A stretch of DNA of 53,634 bases from an uncultured Acetatifactor sp. (GCA_947595925.1 CANQEV010000018.1:1-53634); one strand, 5' to 3'; shown: positions 1 through 7,876, numbered from the stretch's first letter. The notes: generated by a model from the letters alone, not told the origin. Numbers and translations are program-made.

Positions 1-98
1 CCGGTGAGGAGTTATTTGTTTTTGAGTAACAAGAAATGCCGTATTTTTGCGGCTTGTGGCGTTTCGCAAACGCCTAAGAAGAAACAATTATAGGAGGA
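1..98 (+). other. Left edge: possible 3' end of an upstream gene and a hairpin
   Basis: One plus-strand frame reads GEELFVFE and then stops at 27-29. It could be the last residues of a gene that begins outside the window, but eight codons cannot prove it. A perfect 7-bp stem with a 3-base loop lies at 58-74 (GGCGTTT/AAACGCC). No T-run follows, so it is not a standard terminator. Confidence 0.25.
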
Positions 99-107
99 TT
101 GGGTTAT

Positions 108-338
108 ATGAAACGAGCAATCATTGGAGGTTTTCTTTCCCTGATTGGAAGCATTTGGTCTCTTGCTGTCATTATATCAGCCAATAACTATTCAATAAAT
201 GGATGGACAACTCCACCTGGAAAGCTGTTGACACAAATTGCACAATCGAATCTTATGCTATGGTTTGCTGTTTCAATCATATTGGTGCTTTTGGGAATTA
301 TACTGATGGCTGTTGAGTTTTTTAGGAAAGATAAATAA
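108..338 (+). CDS. Small two-helix membrane protein
   Basis: Encodes 76 residues with two hydrophobic segments, about residues 6-25 and 48-70, joined by a short polar loop and ending in a basic tail (FFRKDK). This fits a small integral membrane protein with two passes. The ATG at 108 is chosen because AGGAGG at 92-97 sits about 10 bases before it; an in-frame TTG at 99 lies too close to that site. No family is recognised and no function is claimed. It stands next to gene debris (a truncated NUDIX gene and a degenerate zinc-ribbon ORF), so it may be accessory. The ORF itself is intact. Confidence 0.6.
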   Translation: MKRAIIGGFLSLIGSIWSLAVIISANNYSINGWTTPPGKLLTQIAQSNLMLWFAVSIILVLLGIILMAVEFFRKDK

Positions 339-412
339 ATTCCCGTTGAACAAAATCGCTGCACGATGACCTGCCCAGGCTGTGGCGAAGCGATTTTGTT
401 CAATCGGGATTT
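337..412 (+). repeat. Inverted repeat with about 24-nt arms
   Basis: The left arm at 337-360 and right arm at 389-412 are reverse complements over about 22 positions, including 15 uninterrupted pairs (TTGAACAAAATCGCT), with one-base bulges near the outer end. The 28-base loop contains the start of the small ORF at 366. It begins at the stop codon of the small membrane protein, so it may be a transcript-end hairpin or the remnant of a small inverted-repeat element. Confidence 0.6.
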
Positions 413-461
413 ATCGGTGGTTTTCTATGATGCAGGGCAAAAGGAGAGAAAATCAATATGA
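366..461 (+). CDS. Degenerate zinc-ribbon-like micro-ORF
   Basis: A 31-codon ORF starts with MTCPGCGEAILFNRD and ends in a TGA that overlaps the ATG of the next ORF as ATGA. It resembles the first half of a zinc ribbon (CPxCG), but the second Cys pair expected after the VVF strand is absent (VVFYDAG). It may be a decayed zinc-ribbon gene or chance. Its stop/start overlap with the NUDIX fragment is compatible with translational coupling in an ancestral operon. There is no clear ribosome site. Confidence 0.3.
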   Translation: MTCPGCGEAILFNRDLSVVFYDAGQKERKSI

Positions 462-664
462 AGTCAAAAGATTATATAAGGTGGATAAGAAGTATAGTAG
501 GCCACGAAAAAATCATTCTGGTTTTCGCGGGCAGATGTGTTTTTGATACAAGCGGAAAAGTTTTGCTCCAATGTCGTGGAAATAGTAAAAAGTGGGGATT
601 TCCAGGTGGGGCAATTCAACTGAATACCAAAAGATTGACCGTTGACACGCCGGCTCCCCGGTGA
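458..664 (+). pseudogene. NUDIX hydrolase, truncated after the first strands
   Basis: The first 52 or so codons look like the start of a NUDIX hydrolase: a substrate strand IILVFAGRCVFDTSGKVLLQ, then WGFPGGAIQLN, which should lead into the Nudix box. The box (GX5EX7REUXEEXGU) is missing. After about residue 54 the frame reads unrelated sequence (TKRLTVDTPAPR) and stops at 664. A typical family member has 140-170 residues, so this is a 5' fragment left by a deletion or rearrangement with the junction near 620-630. AAAGGAG at 440-446 is a plausible ribosome site. No activity is expected. Confidence 0.75.
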
Positions 665-701
665 AAAAGCCAGCGGTCTTTGATTTTCAGTTTCTATTTC
701 A

Positions 702-1289
702 TCACCACTCCTTTGTCCTTGCTTCACGCCTGTTTTTCATAATCTGCGACTGGTATATAATTACAGGAATTAAAGCAATCAAAGTAAGTACACCTAAAAT
801 GACGGATCGATTTACGACGGCAAATACCGCAAACATAAGCAGTAATAAAAACCAAGGATCACGCAGATTACTGTAATAGTTTTCCTTATCCTCATAGGAA
901 GTGTGAAGTTCAAAGGGTTTTCCGTCATTTTCTTTCTCTACGATCAGCAGCTCCCGGTTAAAGGTCGTAGCATTTGTCGCAATGCGGCCGCCCTTTTCAG
1001 CCCATGGCCGCCAGCGAACCCTGCCGACAGAATAGTTCAGATTTATATTTTTGTAGAATACGGAGTATCCCATTTCTTCCAAAAAATCATGGTAATCTTT
1101 GGCGTTATTTTGCGATTTCTGCGCGATAAACTCCACGCAATATTTGACCTGGCCAAGCTTACATTCCTCAAATTCATAGAGCAGTTTTCCCGTTCGAACA
1201 AGGCGATAACCTTTTTCAGACATTTTATTCAACCAGTTCTCCTGTGCAGTCAACAGACCGCCAAAAAAGCGATAATACTTTTTACTCAT
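702..1289 (-). CDS. DUF2812-type membrane protein
   Basis: Encodes 195 residues. The N-terminal part (about 1-115, from MSKKYYRFFGGLLTAQENWL) resembles the DUF2812 domain found in Firmicutes next to PadR regulators. Residues about 140-180 hold two hydrophobic segments, and the tail is basic. The ATG at 1289 is chosen because GGAGGG at 1297-1302 lies 7 bases upstream; an upstream in-frame ATG has no such site. The start overlaps the end of the padR gene by 8 bases, so the two form an operon with translational coupling. In known pairs the PadR protein represses the membrane partner. The biochemical role of DUF2812 proteins is unknown. Confidence 0.75.
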   Translation of the reverse strand: MSKKYYRFFGGLLTAQENWLNKMSEKGYRLVRTGKLLYEFEECKLGQVKYCVEFIAQKSQNNAKDYHDFLEEMGYSVFYKNINLNYSVGRVRWRPWAEKGGRIATNATTFNRELLIVEKENDGKPFELHTSYEDKENYYSNLRDPWFLLLLMFAVFAVVNRSVILGVLTLIALIPVIIYQSQIMKNRREARTKEW

Positions 1290-1611
1290 AGTGTGTCCCT
1301 CCAACAATTCCGCTTGCAACGCTTACAAGTTCATGAAGTCTGGCAAGCTCTTTTTCGGCTGTCTCTTTTCCCTGTGCGGTAATGTGATATTCTTTTTTTC
1401 TGCCCTCGCTGTCTCCGCAAGGCTCAATCCAACCCTTTTCCTGCAAAGAATTTAATGCACCATATAAAGTGCCTGCTCCCAACAAAAGCCGCCCTCCTGT
1501 TTTTTCTTCAATAAATTGCATGACGGCATATCCGTGTTTTGGAGTATAAAGAGAAAGCAAAATATAGAATGTCACTTCTGTAAGCGCACCACCCTTTACA
1601 TTGTCACGCAT
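1282..1611 (-). CDS. PadR family transcriptional regulator
   Basis: Encodes 109 residues, the usual size for short PadR proteins. It shows the winged-helix signature: an N-terminal helix with LTEVTFYILLSLYTPKHGYA, the recognition region LLGAGTLYGALNSLQEKGWI, the wing GRKKEYHITAQGKE, and a C-terminal dimerisation helix. It probably represses its own operon with the DUF2812 membrane protein. A near-perfect promoter (TTGACT, 17 bp, TATATT) lies just upstream, and a 30-bp imperfect palindrome covers its -10 box. The ligand is unknown; family members respond to phenolics, antibiotics or cell-envelope stress. Confidence 0.85.
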   Translation of the reverse strand: MRDNVKGGALTEVTFYILLSLYTPKHGYAVMQFIEEKTGGRLLLGAGTLYGALNSLQEKGWIEPCGDSEGRKKEYHITAQGKETAEKELARLHELVSVASGIVGGTHYE

Positions 1612-1632
1612 GTGTGAGTCTCCTTATTAAGT

Positions 1633-1672
1633 TTACTGTAATAAATATATCACTAACCGTAATAGAAGTCAA
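1633..1672 (-). promoter_or_regulatory. padR promoter with overlapping palindromic operator
   Basis: On the minus strand TTGACT (1667-1672) and TATATT (1644-1649) are spaced by 17 bp. A 30-bp imperfect palindrome with outer arms TTAC-GT-A and an ATATAT centre spans 1633-1662 and covers the -10 box. Known PadR operators have this layout, so autorepression is likely (inference). Confidence 0.7.
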
Positions 1673-1755
1673 GAGTATTAAAATGACATATCAGAAGGGC
1701 TGATCGTACACGATCATTCGGTCTGAAAATAGTCCTTACTCCTATTCAACTTTAA

Positions 1756-1808
1756 TTGTAAACCATTTTATTATTATGGTTGACATTTTGGGCATCCTTT
1801 ATTATAAT
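1756..1808 (+). promoter_or_regulatory. bioY promoter overlapped by a BirA-type operator
   Basis: TTGACA at 1780-1785 and TATAAT at 1803-1808 are separated by exactly 17 bp, a consensus promoter. It is overlapped by the inverted repeat TTGTAAACC (1756-1764), 13 bp, GGTTGACAT (1778-1786), which matches the half-site pattern of biotin repressor BirA operators. Biotin-dependent repression of bioY is the obvious reading. Confidence 0.75.
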
Positions 1809-1864
1809 AAGACATGCAATTCAAAACATACCCATACATTTTTCCCAGGCCGGATCATTTCCTC

Positions 1865-2013
1865 ATTCGGGAAACACCGGGGTAAAAGCCCTGCGCTGGT
1901 CGCAAACCGGACGGTTCTTCCATCGGGAAGCGCCGGAGCGCAAAACCCTGCGCCGGACGCGAACCGGGCGGTCCTTCCATTCGGAAGCGCCGGAGCGCAA
2001 AACCCTGCGCCGG
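1865..2013 (+). repeat. 56/57-bp tandem repeat in the bioY leader
   Basis: About 2.6 copies of a GC-rich unit. The segment around GCGCCGGAGCGCAAAACCCT occurs at about 1930 and 1987 (period 57), and a more diverged copy begins near 1870. It lies between the promoter and the bioY start, inside the predicted leader of about 240 nt. All plus-strand ORFs through it begin without a ribosome site, so I treat it as untranslated. Confidence 0.75.
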
Positions 2014-2055
2014 AATGTACGGGTCAGACTGCTGCTAAAGAAAGGGGAACTCTCT

Positions 2056-2613
2056 ATGACAAGCGAAAAAACCTTACTCACTGCAAAACAGATGTCTCTC
2101 ACCGCCCTGATGACCGCCGTGATCTGCATCCTGGCGCCCTGGTCCTTAAATCTCTACTTCAGTCCCGTCCCCATCTCCCTGGGGTCCATGGCGATCTATT
2201 TTGTTCTGTATGTCCTGGGCCTGAAGCTGGGGACCGTCAGCGTGATCCTGTATATTCTCCTGGGGCTTGTGGGGCTGCCCGTCTTTACAAACTTCACCGG
2301 TGGAGCGGCAAAACTTCTTGGCCCCACCGGCGGTTATATCGTCGGATACATCTTTCTCGCCCTGATCTGCGGATTCTTTCTCGAAAAGTTCCCCGGCAGG
2401 CTCTCCCTTCACGTCGCAGGCTTCCTCCTGGGGACGCTGGCGCTCTATCTGTTTGGCACCATCTGGCTGAAGCTGCAGATGAACCTCACCTTTCCCGCCG
2501 CGCTGATGGCAGGCGTTGTGCCCTATATCCCCTTTGACATCATAAAGCTGATCCTGGCCATCGCCCTGGGGTATCCCCTGAAAAAGCGTCTGAAAAAGGC
2601 CGGGCTGTTATAG
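2056..2613 (+). CDS. bioY: Biotin transporter substrate-binding subunit BioY
   Basis: Encodes 185 residues, typical of BioY, the membrane S-component that binds biotin and works alone or with the ECF energising module. About six hydrophobic segments are present. Family landmarks include SPVPISLGSMAIYFVLYVLG near the N-terminus, GLVGLPVFTNFTGG and GPTGGYIVGYIFLALICGF in the middle, and VPYIPFDIIKLILAIALG at the end. The ATG at 2056 follows AGGGGA and starts the conserved part; longer upstream readings would translate the leader repeat. It stands alone behind a BirA-type operator. Its stop overlaps the stop region of the convergent SulP gene by 6 bases with no terminator visible. Confidence 0.9.
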   Translation: MTSEKTLLTAKQMSLTALMTAVICILAPWSLNLYFSPVPISLGSMAIYFVLYVLGLKLGTVSVILYILLGLVGLPVFTNFTGGAAKLLGPTGGYIVGYIFLALICGFFLEKFPGRLSLHVAGFLLGTLALYLFGTIWLKLQMNLTFPAALMAGVVPYIPFDIIKLILAIALGYPLKKRLKKAGLL

Positions 2614-4728
2614 CTGTTTCCGAAGTTCCTCGACTCTCTTGTAGATATCCGGATACTGCCGGCGGAATTCCTCGTCCATGGACTGTCTGTGCTTTTCAAA
2701 ATTCTCCAGCAGATCCGGCTGTTCTTTCTTCAGGCGGCGTTTTAGCTCCGCTCTCCTTCTCTCCAGTCTCCCGGCCACCTGTTCCTCATCCATCCCCAGG
2801 TCACCCGCGATCTCCGTGAGATGCTCCTCCAGGCGCTCCAGCCACTCGTCCTCGTCCATGGTCCCCATCCGGTTCCAGTTTCCGTGCAGCACGGAGTCCA
2901 TGTCCTTTGTCTCCTGCAGGTGTCTGAGCTGTTCCCCGATCTGTTTTTCAATGACCGCTTCCGCTTTGTCGCCGAAGGCCCAGACAAACTCCTGCATCCC
3001 GCTCTCCACCCAGTTTCGCTTTAAGACGTGGTCCGTGCGGTGCTGTCCTTTGATGGGATAGGGGGCCTCGATCCCCATGTCCCGAAGCGCCGTGGGAATG
3101 GTCCGCCTGACGGCGCCGTTCTCGATCATACGGCCCAGGCCCAGCTTTCGCAGCTGGTCGTTCAGCCGGGCGATGTGCTCCGTCATAAAGAATCGGATCC
3201 CCCGTTTTTCCAGGTTTGCATAGATGGACTGAAGGCGTTCCGCCGCGGTCACATCCAGGCTGCCGATCCCCGAGGCGTCCAGGATCACCGCTTTCGTATC
3301 CTCCTGGATGCTCTCCTCGATATCCTTCTGAAAGATAGCGACATTGGCAAAGAACAGATTGCTGCTGAAGCGGTAGATCACGATATTCTCAATGGGATAG
3401 ATATGTTTGTATTTCGAGATGTCCACAAAATCCTCGTGCCCCGGAAGGATGCCGAGGAAGCACCGGGGCGGATCGGCGGAGTCCACGATCACATTCGCGA
3501 AGGAGAGGATGATGCCGATGATCACGCCGTAGATCGTCCCTAAGAGCAGCACCCCGAGGAACGCCCCCGCAAAGATATAAAATTCCGTGCGGCTCACTTT
3601 CCAGAGCTTTCCCGCGAGATGGAACTCCATGGCGCCCATCAGGGCGCTGACCACGATGGCCGTCAGCACCGGCACCGGCAGATATTGTATGAACCCGCTG
3701 CCGAACAACAGCAGGACGATCATCAGAAGCCCCGCCGTAATGCCTGTGAGCTGGCTCTTCGCACCGTACTGTTCCCCCATGGCGGTCCTGGACACCGAGC
3801 CGTTGATGGGACAGCACCCCGTCAGGGAGGCCGCCAGATTTCCCAGGGAAAAGGCCAGGATCTCCTGATTGTCCTCCAGGGAATAACCGTTTTTCTGTGC
3901 GAAATTGTTTTCCGCCAGCAGCGTCTCCGACATGATGACCACCGCAACGGTCAGGCTCATGCCGATGACGTCCCGCAGTTCCACCGCTCCCAGGTCCGGA
4001 AGCTGGAACCGGGGAAGGCCCGGCGTCACCGCCGAGAGCAGGGTCACGCCCTTTCCTTTCAGATCAAACACGGCGGACAGAACGGCTCCCGCCGCCATGA
4101 CCGCCACCGCCATGGGAAATTTCGGGATAAACTTTTTCGACAGAAGGAGAAGGACAAGGGTAGAGAGTCCCAGAAGCAGGGAAAGCCAGTGGATCTGACG
4201 GCAGGAGCGGATCAGATGAGCCGCCAGCTCAAACAATTCGCCCGTGCCGGAGCTTCCGCCCATCATCTTCGGGAGCTGCATCAGAACGATGGTCATGCAG
4301 ATCCCCGTGATAAAGCCGCCCATGACCGGCATGGAGATATAATTTACCAGCTTTCCGGCCCCGCAGAAGAAAAAGAGCAGGAGCCACGCCGCCGTAAACA
4401 ATGTGATCACCGGGACGACTTTCCCGGCCTGAGCAGACTCCGGCAGGATCCCCAGCTGCACCAGCGCCCCGCCCACAATGGCCGCCGGAGCGGCGTCCAC
4501 CCCGAAAATAAACTGGGGCGAAGTGGAGAACAGCGCGAAGATCAAAATCGGAAAGACCGACCCGTACAGCCCGTACACCGCCGGAAGGCCCGCGATCTGG
4601 GCGTATCCCATGGAGATCGGGATGGAGACTGCCGCGATGATTGCCCCCGCCAGCAAGTCATGGGGCAGATCATGGATATCATAGTTTCTCAGCGTCGCCG
4701 CTAGCCTGACCGATAAACGATTTCTCAT
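2608..4728 (-). CDS. SulP family anion permease with STAS domain and coiled-coil tail
   Basis: Encodes 706 residues. Residues about 20-410 form the multi-pass SulP (SLC26-type) transporter with the hallmark ISMGYAQIAGLPAVYGLYGS near residue 40 and the GCCPINGSVSRTA region. A STAS domain follows at about 435-545 (VILDASGIGSLDVTAAE). Substrates of the family include sulfate, bicarbonate and dicarboxylates; which applies here is not visible. The last 140 or so residues are an extra charged helical region (LERRRAELKRRLKKEQ and onward) not usual in SulP proteins. The ATG at 4728 is preferred over 4734 because AAGGAG lies 7 bases before it. No sulfate-assimilation genes are adjacent. Confidence 0.85.
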   Translation of the reverse strand: MRNRLSVRLAATLRNYDIHDLPHDLLAGAIIAAVSIPISMGYAQIAGLPAVYGLYGSVFPILIFALFSTSPQFIFGVDAAPAAIVGGALVQLGILPESAQAGKVVPVITLFTAAWLLLFFFCGAGKLVNYISMPVMGGFITGICMTIVLMQLPKMMGGSSGTGELFELAAHLIRSCRQIHWLSLLLGLSTLVLLLLSKKFIPKFPMAVAVMAAGAVLSAVFDLKGKGVTLLSAVTPGLPRFQLPDLGAVELRDVIGMSLTVAVVIMSETLLAENNFAQKNGYSLEDNQEILAFSLGNLAASLTGCCPINGSVSRTAMGEQYGAKSQLTGITAGLLMIVLLLFGSGFIQYLPVPVLTAIVVSALMGAMEFHLAGKLWKVSRTEFYIFAGAFLGVLLLGTIYGVIIGIILSFANVIVDSADPPRCFLGILPGHEDFVDISKYKHIYPIENIVIYRFSSNLFFANVAIFQKDIEESIQEDTKAVILDASGIGSLDVTAAERLQSIYANLEKRGIRFFMTEHIARLNDQLRKLGLGRMIENGAVRRTIPTALRDMGIEAPYPIKGQHRTDHVLKRNWVESGMQEFVWAFGDKAEAVIEKQIGEQLRHLQETKDMDSVLHGNWNRMGTMDEDEWLERLEEHLTEIAGDLGMDEEQVAGRLERRRAELKRRLKKEQPDLLENFEKHRQSMDEEFRRQYPDIYKRVEELRKQL

Positions 4729-4779
4729 AAGCATACTCCTTTAATATACGCGGCTTTGCGAATGGCGCGGGCTGAACAC

Positions 4780-6522
4780 CTACCGTCCACCCGCCTTCTC
4801 CTTCAGATAGGCCGTCACGAACACCGCCGGGGAGTTCCAGTAGATCGTGATCTCGTTCAGGGAATAGCAGCGCCAGTCGTCCACGAAACTTTTCATGGAC
4901 GGCGTTCCCTCCGGGACGAGCCTCTTTCCGTCCGGATCCGCCGGGTGGGCGCTGGGGCCCCCGCTGACCATGCCGGGCATGCACGCCTCGATGCCGTCCG
5001 CGTAAGCGGGCCTTAAATGAGGATTGTTGTAAGCCCGCTCCCCGTTTCCGGTGACATAGCTGATTCCCAGGGCGTTCAGCCCCATCAGGTAATCCAGCTG
5101 GGCCGCCGCATGGTCCCGCATATTCCAGCCCCTCTGTTCCCGGGGGCCGGGAACCACTTCCTCCTCCGGCTCCCCCGGCCATCTCCATTTTTTCGGAAGC
5201 TCCGCCGTCTCCGCGGCTTTGCGCACGCGATCCTCCAAGCCAAGGACGTCAGCGATGGCAAAGGTCATGCCGTGCTTCATGACGCCCATGTTGCTGCCCC
5301 AGAAATACTCCCACTCCATCATGGAAACGCCGTAGCCGCAGGACTCCGAAACCCGGACGCGCTGGGCCGCCTCTTTCACAAACGCCTCCAGGAATCTCTC
5401 CCGGAGCTCTTCCTTCTGTTTTCGGCCGGACAGAAGATACGCCAGCAGTCCGAAGCCTCCCACCTCGCCGTAGCCCAGGGCCGTCAGAGGGAAGGACTGC
5501 TCCAGCGCCTTCTCCAGATCCCGGTGATATCTCTCCTCCCCCGTCAGGGCATAGAGCTCCGCCGCAGCCCAGAACCGATTGGAGAGATCGTCCCTCTCCC
5601 CGTACTCTCCGGTGCCGCAGCCGGGAGGGTTCCGAAAGCCAAGGAACTCCGGGTTTTCCTTCAGCCATTGGTAGGACTTTTCCGCAGCCTGGGCCAGTCT
5701 GTCCGCAAACGCCCCGTCATAGGGCCTGTAGATAGTGGAGGCCAGAGCGCAGACTGCCGCCAGATCCGCAGTCGCCATAGAAGAGACCGGCAGGACATAC
5801 AGGGGTTCCCGGTCCTCCTCGGGCATGACGAAGGCCGCGTGCCGTGCCGTGGTGGCTTTGTGATAGACCCCGCCGTCGCTCTTCTGCATCTTCAGGAACC
5901 ACTCCAGTTCCACCCGGCACTCGCTCAACACGTCCGGCACCCCGCTGCCGCTCTCGGGGATCTGCAGCTGCAACTCTTTCATGGTCTTCGGAAACATTTT
6001 ATAGGCATACAGGAGATGGGCCAGGGCGCAGGCTCCCGCAGTGATATATCTCCCATAGTCCCCCGCATCGTGCCAGCCCCCGCTGACCTCCACTTTTACA
6101 GAAGGGTTCTCCCACTCCGAGGCATACCCCGTGTGGCAGGCGGCGTGCACATATTCCCCGGCGTATTCCGGCTTCAGCTCGCAGCCGCAGCGCAGGAAAT
6201 AATAGGCCTTCATCAGATCATGCAGCAGCTTATCATAGACGTTTCCTCCGACGGGAAAACAAAGGGACTTTTCCGATACGCCGCCGTTTTCGGCATCCCC
6301 TTCGGCACACACCCGGTAGACGCCCGGCGTCTCAAACTCCGAAAAATCCGCCGTTCCCACCTGGTCCCCGGAACTCCTGTCAAAGCCAAATTCCCTGACT
6401 TCTCCCCGATAGACTTCCTTTCCCTCTTCATCTTCCAGGAAAAAACGCCCGGACGGAGAAGTGAGAACCGCCCGCTTTTCCCCCTTTAACAGATACCCCG
6501 CCTGATTCACATATACACCCAT
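4780..6522 (-). CDS. Glycoside hydrolase family 9 enzyme, cytoplasmic
   Basis: Encodes 580 residues. An Ig-like CelD_N domain covers about 1-90 (VYVNQAGYLLKGEKRAVL), followed by an (alpha/alpha)6 GH9 catalytic domain. GGWHDAGD at 148-155 supplies the nucleophile-activating aspartates, NNPHLRPAYADG near residue 510 is the family His/Arg region, and the C-terminal SLNEITIYWNSPAVF carries the acid glutamate. There is no signal peptide, so unlike secreted endoglucanases it should act inside the cell, probably on imported short beta-glucans or amino-sugar oligomers. It stands alone, and no transporter or sugar regulator is adjacent. The start is MGVYVNQ with AGGAGG upstream. The substrate is uncertain. 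Confidence 0.88.
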   Translation of the reverse strand: MGVYVNQAGYLLKGEKRAVLTSPSGRFFLEDEEGKEVYRGEVREFGFDRSSGDQVGTADFSEFETPGVYRVCAEGDAENGGVSEKSLCFPVGGNVYDKLLHDLMKAYYFLRCGCELKPEYAGEYVHAACHTGYASEWENPSVKVEVSGGWHDAGDYGRYITAGACALAHLLYAYKMFPKTMKELQLQIPESGSGVPDVLSECRVELEWFLKMQKSDGGVYHKATTARHAAFVMPEEDREPLYVLPVSSMATADLAAVCALASTIYRPYDGAFADRLAQAAEKSYQWLKENPEFLGFRNPPGCGTGEYGERDDLSNRFWAAAELYALTGEERYHRDLEKALEQSFPLTALGYGEVGGFGLLAYLLSGRKQKEELRERFLEAFVKEAAQRVRVSESCGYGVSMMEWEYFWGSNMGVMKHGMTFAIADVLGLEDRVRKAAETAELPKKWRWPGEPEEEVVPGPREQRGWNMRDHAAAQLDYLMGLNALGISYVTGNGERAYNNPHLRPAYADGIEACMPGMVSGGPSAHPADPDGKRLVPEGTPSMKSFVDDWRCYSLNEITIYWNSPAVFVTAYLKEKAGGR

Positions 6523-6955
6523 AACAGCCTCCTGTCAACCGCTCCGGCCCGTCATTTCTCCCCGCGGTGCCGGATCTGCAAGTTCCCAGCTACATTTTTA
6601 TTCTAAATTCTTTTCAGATCATCGAAAATGGATTATCAAGGGAAATGGATGGATTATCTTGATATTCGCGCGTTCATATTTTGTTCACAATTCGTTCAAG
6701 ATTATTTCAATCTCTGCACATTGTTTTTTCATTATCATCCCATATACTACAAGTAAAGAAAAACAAAAACTTGTGGTTGCCACAGTTCGTTGTTTAAAAT
6801 AACTTTTTCATGATAACTGCCAAGGATCCGGATCCTTGGCTTCCTCCCTTTTAAAGGGGTTTTTCTATGAAAAAAACAGGACCGCCCGATCGTTCGCCGG
6901 GCGGTCCCATATTTTAATGCATTTTGAGTTTTATTGGAAAAATCCCGTCTCGGAC
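6523..6955. other. 433-bp gene-free interval between fba and the GH9 gene
   Basis: A+T-rich in the middle. It contains a direct repeat GGATTATC at 6630-6637 and 6651-6658, a perfect 22-bp palindrome at 6819-6840 (GCCAAGGATCC and its complement, no loop), and the fba terminator at 6870-6907. The GH9 promoter must lie here, but no convincing -35/-10 pair was found. No coding potential was seen. Confidence 0.5.
6870..6907 (-). terminator. Rho-independent terminator of fba
   Basis: A perfect 10-bp GC-rich stem (GGACCGCCCG at 6879-6888 and CGGGCGGTCC at 6898-6907) with a 9-base loop is followed on the minus strand by a T-run at 6870-6876. It lies about 50 bases after the fba stop. Confidence 0.9.
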
Positions 6956-7819
6956 TCAGGCCTTGCCGACGGAGCCGAAGAGCTCCATCTTTTCCTTTAC
7001 GGTCGCCTTGATGGCCTCAAAGCCGGGTGCCAGGAGCTTACGGGGATCGAAGCCCTTGCCCTGAAGGTCCTTGCCCTCCTCGATATACTTACGGGTAGCT
7101 TCCTGGAATGCCAGCTGGCACTCGGTGTTCACGTTGATCTTGGAAACGCCAAGGTCGATGGCCTTCTTGATCATATCCGCAGGGATCCCGGTGCCGCCGT
7201 GGAGAACCAGGGGAAGAACGCCGGTCTTCTGCTGTACGGCGTCCAGAGTCTCAAAGCTCAGGCCCTTCCAGTTTGCGGGATACTTGCCGTGGATGTTGCC
7301 GATGCCTGCCGCAAGGAAGTCCACGCCCAGGTCTGCGATCATCTTGCACTCGTTGGGGTCCGCGCACTCGCCCATGCCAACAACGCCGTCCTCCTCGCCG
7401 CCGATGGAGCCGACCTCAGCCTCGATGGAGAGGCCCTTGCCGTGAGCAGCCTTAACCAGCTCCGTGGTCTTTGCGATGTTCTCCTCGATGGGATAGTGGG
7501 AACCGTCAAACATGATGGAGGAGAAGCCAGCCTCGATGCACTTATAGCAGCCTTCGTAGGAGCCGTGGTCCAGATGCAGCGCTACGGGGACGTCGATATC
7601 CAGCCCTTTCAGCAGGCCGTTCACCATGCCGACCACGGTGTCATAGCCGCCCATGTACTTTCCTGCGCCCTCGGACACGCCGAGGATCACGGGGGATCTG
7701 AGCTCCTTTGCGGTCATCAGGATCGCCTTTGTCCACTCCAGATTGTTGATGTTAAACTGGCCTACTGCATAATGGCCCGCTTTTGCTTTTTTCAGCATTT
7801 CGGTTGCAGATACTAACAT
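6956..7819 (-). CDS. fba: Class II fructose-1,6-bisphosphate aldolase
   Basis: Encodes 287 residues, the usual length. It catalyses reversible cleavage of fructose-1,6-bisphosphate to dihydroxyacetone phosphate and glyceraldehyde-3-phosphate in cytosolic glycolysis. Zinc and catalytic landmarks are visible: PVALHLDHGSYEGCYKCIEAG near residue 80, the SIEAEVGSIGGEEDG loop, the GNIHGKYP histidine, LVLHGGTGIPADMIKKAI, and VSKINVNTECQ. The ATG at 7819 follows GGAGGTAAAGGAAA. It has its own promoter and terminator, so it is a single-gene unit although it follows the hprK-whiA cluster. An annotation as tagatose-bisphosphate aldolase cannot be excluded from sequence alone. Confidence 0.93.
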   Translation of the reverse strand: MLVSATEMLKKAKAGHYAVGQFNINNLEWTKAILMTAKELRSPVILGVSEGAGKYMGGYDTVVGMVNGLLKGLDIDVPVALHLDHGSYEGCYKCIEAGFSSIMFDGSHYPIEENIAKTTELVKAAHGKGLSIEAEVGSIGGEEDGVVGMGECADPNECKMIADLGVDFLAAGIGNIHGKYPANWKGLSFETLDAVQQKTGVLPLVLHGGTGIPADMIKKAIDLGVSKINVNTECQLAFQEATRKYIEEGKDLQGKGFDPRKLLAPGFEAIKATVKEKMELFGSVGKA

Positions 7820-7876
7820 TTTCCTTTACCTCCATTATCTCACTGTTTTTTCTGTCAAAAGGATTGACACGCTTTT

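Noticed and set aside
1776..2537. Plus-strand ORFs that begin at the bioY promoter and read through the leader repeat
   Set aside because: They start before or at the -10 box and lack a ribosome site; the BioY reading with AGGGGA at 2056 explains the gene.
5017..6489. Long plus-strand ORFs opposite the GH9, fba/lipid kinase (7783-9486) and uvrC (14436-15881) genes
   Set aside because: They are mirror frames of strongly supported minus-strand genes in GC-rich DNA, with no ribosome site and no recognisable domain.
6819..6840. Perfect palindrome near the fba terminator as a second terminator
   Set aside because: It has no loop and no T-run on either side; only the hairpin at 6879-6907 meets the terminator pattern.
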